The notes below the pieces were generated by a model, which made no database searches, was not told the DNA's origin, and saw only the letters and a list, made by a program, of their open reading frames with translations. The translations under genes were made by a program, and so were the position numbers. Positions 24,982-25,000 of a stretch of 25,000 nt of DNA are shown here, one piece after another. The stretch covers positions 52,501 to 77,500 of the forward strand of contig CAUYUJ010018301.1 in assembly GCA_963575745.1 (NCBI GenBank). Direction: 5' to 3'. The stretch comes from Prorocentrum cordatum. Taxonomy: Eukaryota > Sar > Dinophyceae > Prorocentrales > Prorocentraceae. The number at the start of each line of letters is the position of its first letter. Position 1 is the stretch's first letter.

Positions 24982-25000
24982 AGCCAGACCGGGCTACGAG

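Noticed and set aside
1-25000. tRNA, rRNA or snRNA genes
   Set aside because: I looked for tRNA B-box-like GGTTCGA words and conserved rRNA segments and found none convincing. A covariance-model search would be needed to exclude divergent ones.

Overview
The window looks like nuclear DNA of a repeat-rich, GC-rich eukaryote, most likely a protist. It shows no bacterial operons, ribosome-binding sites or compact gene packing. It is dominated by microsatellites, minisatellites, short inverted-repeat elements resembling MITEs, and degenerate GC-rich repeats. A same-orientation array of near-identical small genes would suit a dinoflagellate, but no intact dinoflagellate spliced leader or other diagnostic gene was found, so the lineage is an inference.

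The only protein gene I can support with confidence is a family of four copies, all on the minus strand, at 13034-13369, 18104-18439, 21721-22056 and 23761-24096. Each encodes a 111-residue protein with a 21-residue signal peptide and a 90-residue mature domain holding 12 cysteines. I do not recognise the family. The mature protein is identical in all four copies, and the coding sequences differ by only 1 to 5 bases in 336, while the flanks are much more diverged. Each copy sits in a larger duplicated unit: gene, about 45 nt leader with an acceptor-like AG, several hundred bases of spacer, then a tract of degenerate CCAAGAGGCC/CAAGATGGCC repeats. Copies 3 and 4 form a clear 1.2 kb segmental duplication. 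Copies 1 and 2 share an older, more diverged unit.

Layout: 1-2160, GC-rich sequence with a hexanucleotide repeat, two inverted-repeat elements and GGA/CAAG microsatellites. 2161-4440, about 2.3 kb of (ATC)n-type satellite. 4450-5060, CTC repeats, G-rich DNA including an 18-base G run, and a short direct repeat. 5370-6200, orphan CCAAGAGG tract, (CT)n and a second ATC block. 6200-12660, mostly non-coding-looking sequence with inverted-repeat elements, CA repeats, a 12-bp minisatellite and dispersed repeats. 12677-25000, the gene array, interspersed with inverted-repeat elements and minisatellites.

At least seven short (117-200 bp) inverted-repeat elements or families are visible, several with plausible target-site duplications, and none carries a transposase. 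Most long open frames in the window run through trinucleotide repeats or lie antisense to the real genes, and I do not regard them as genes.
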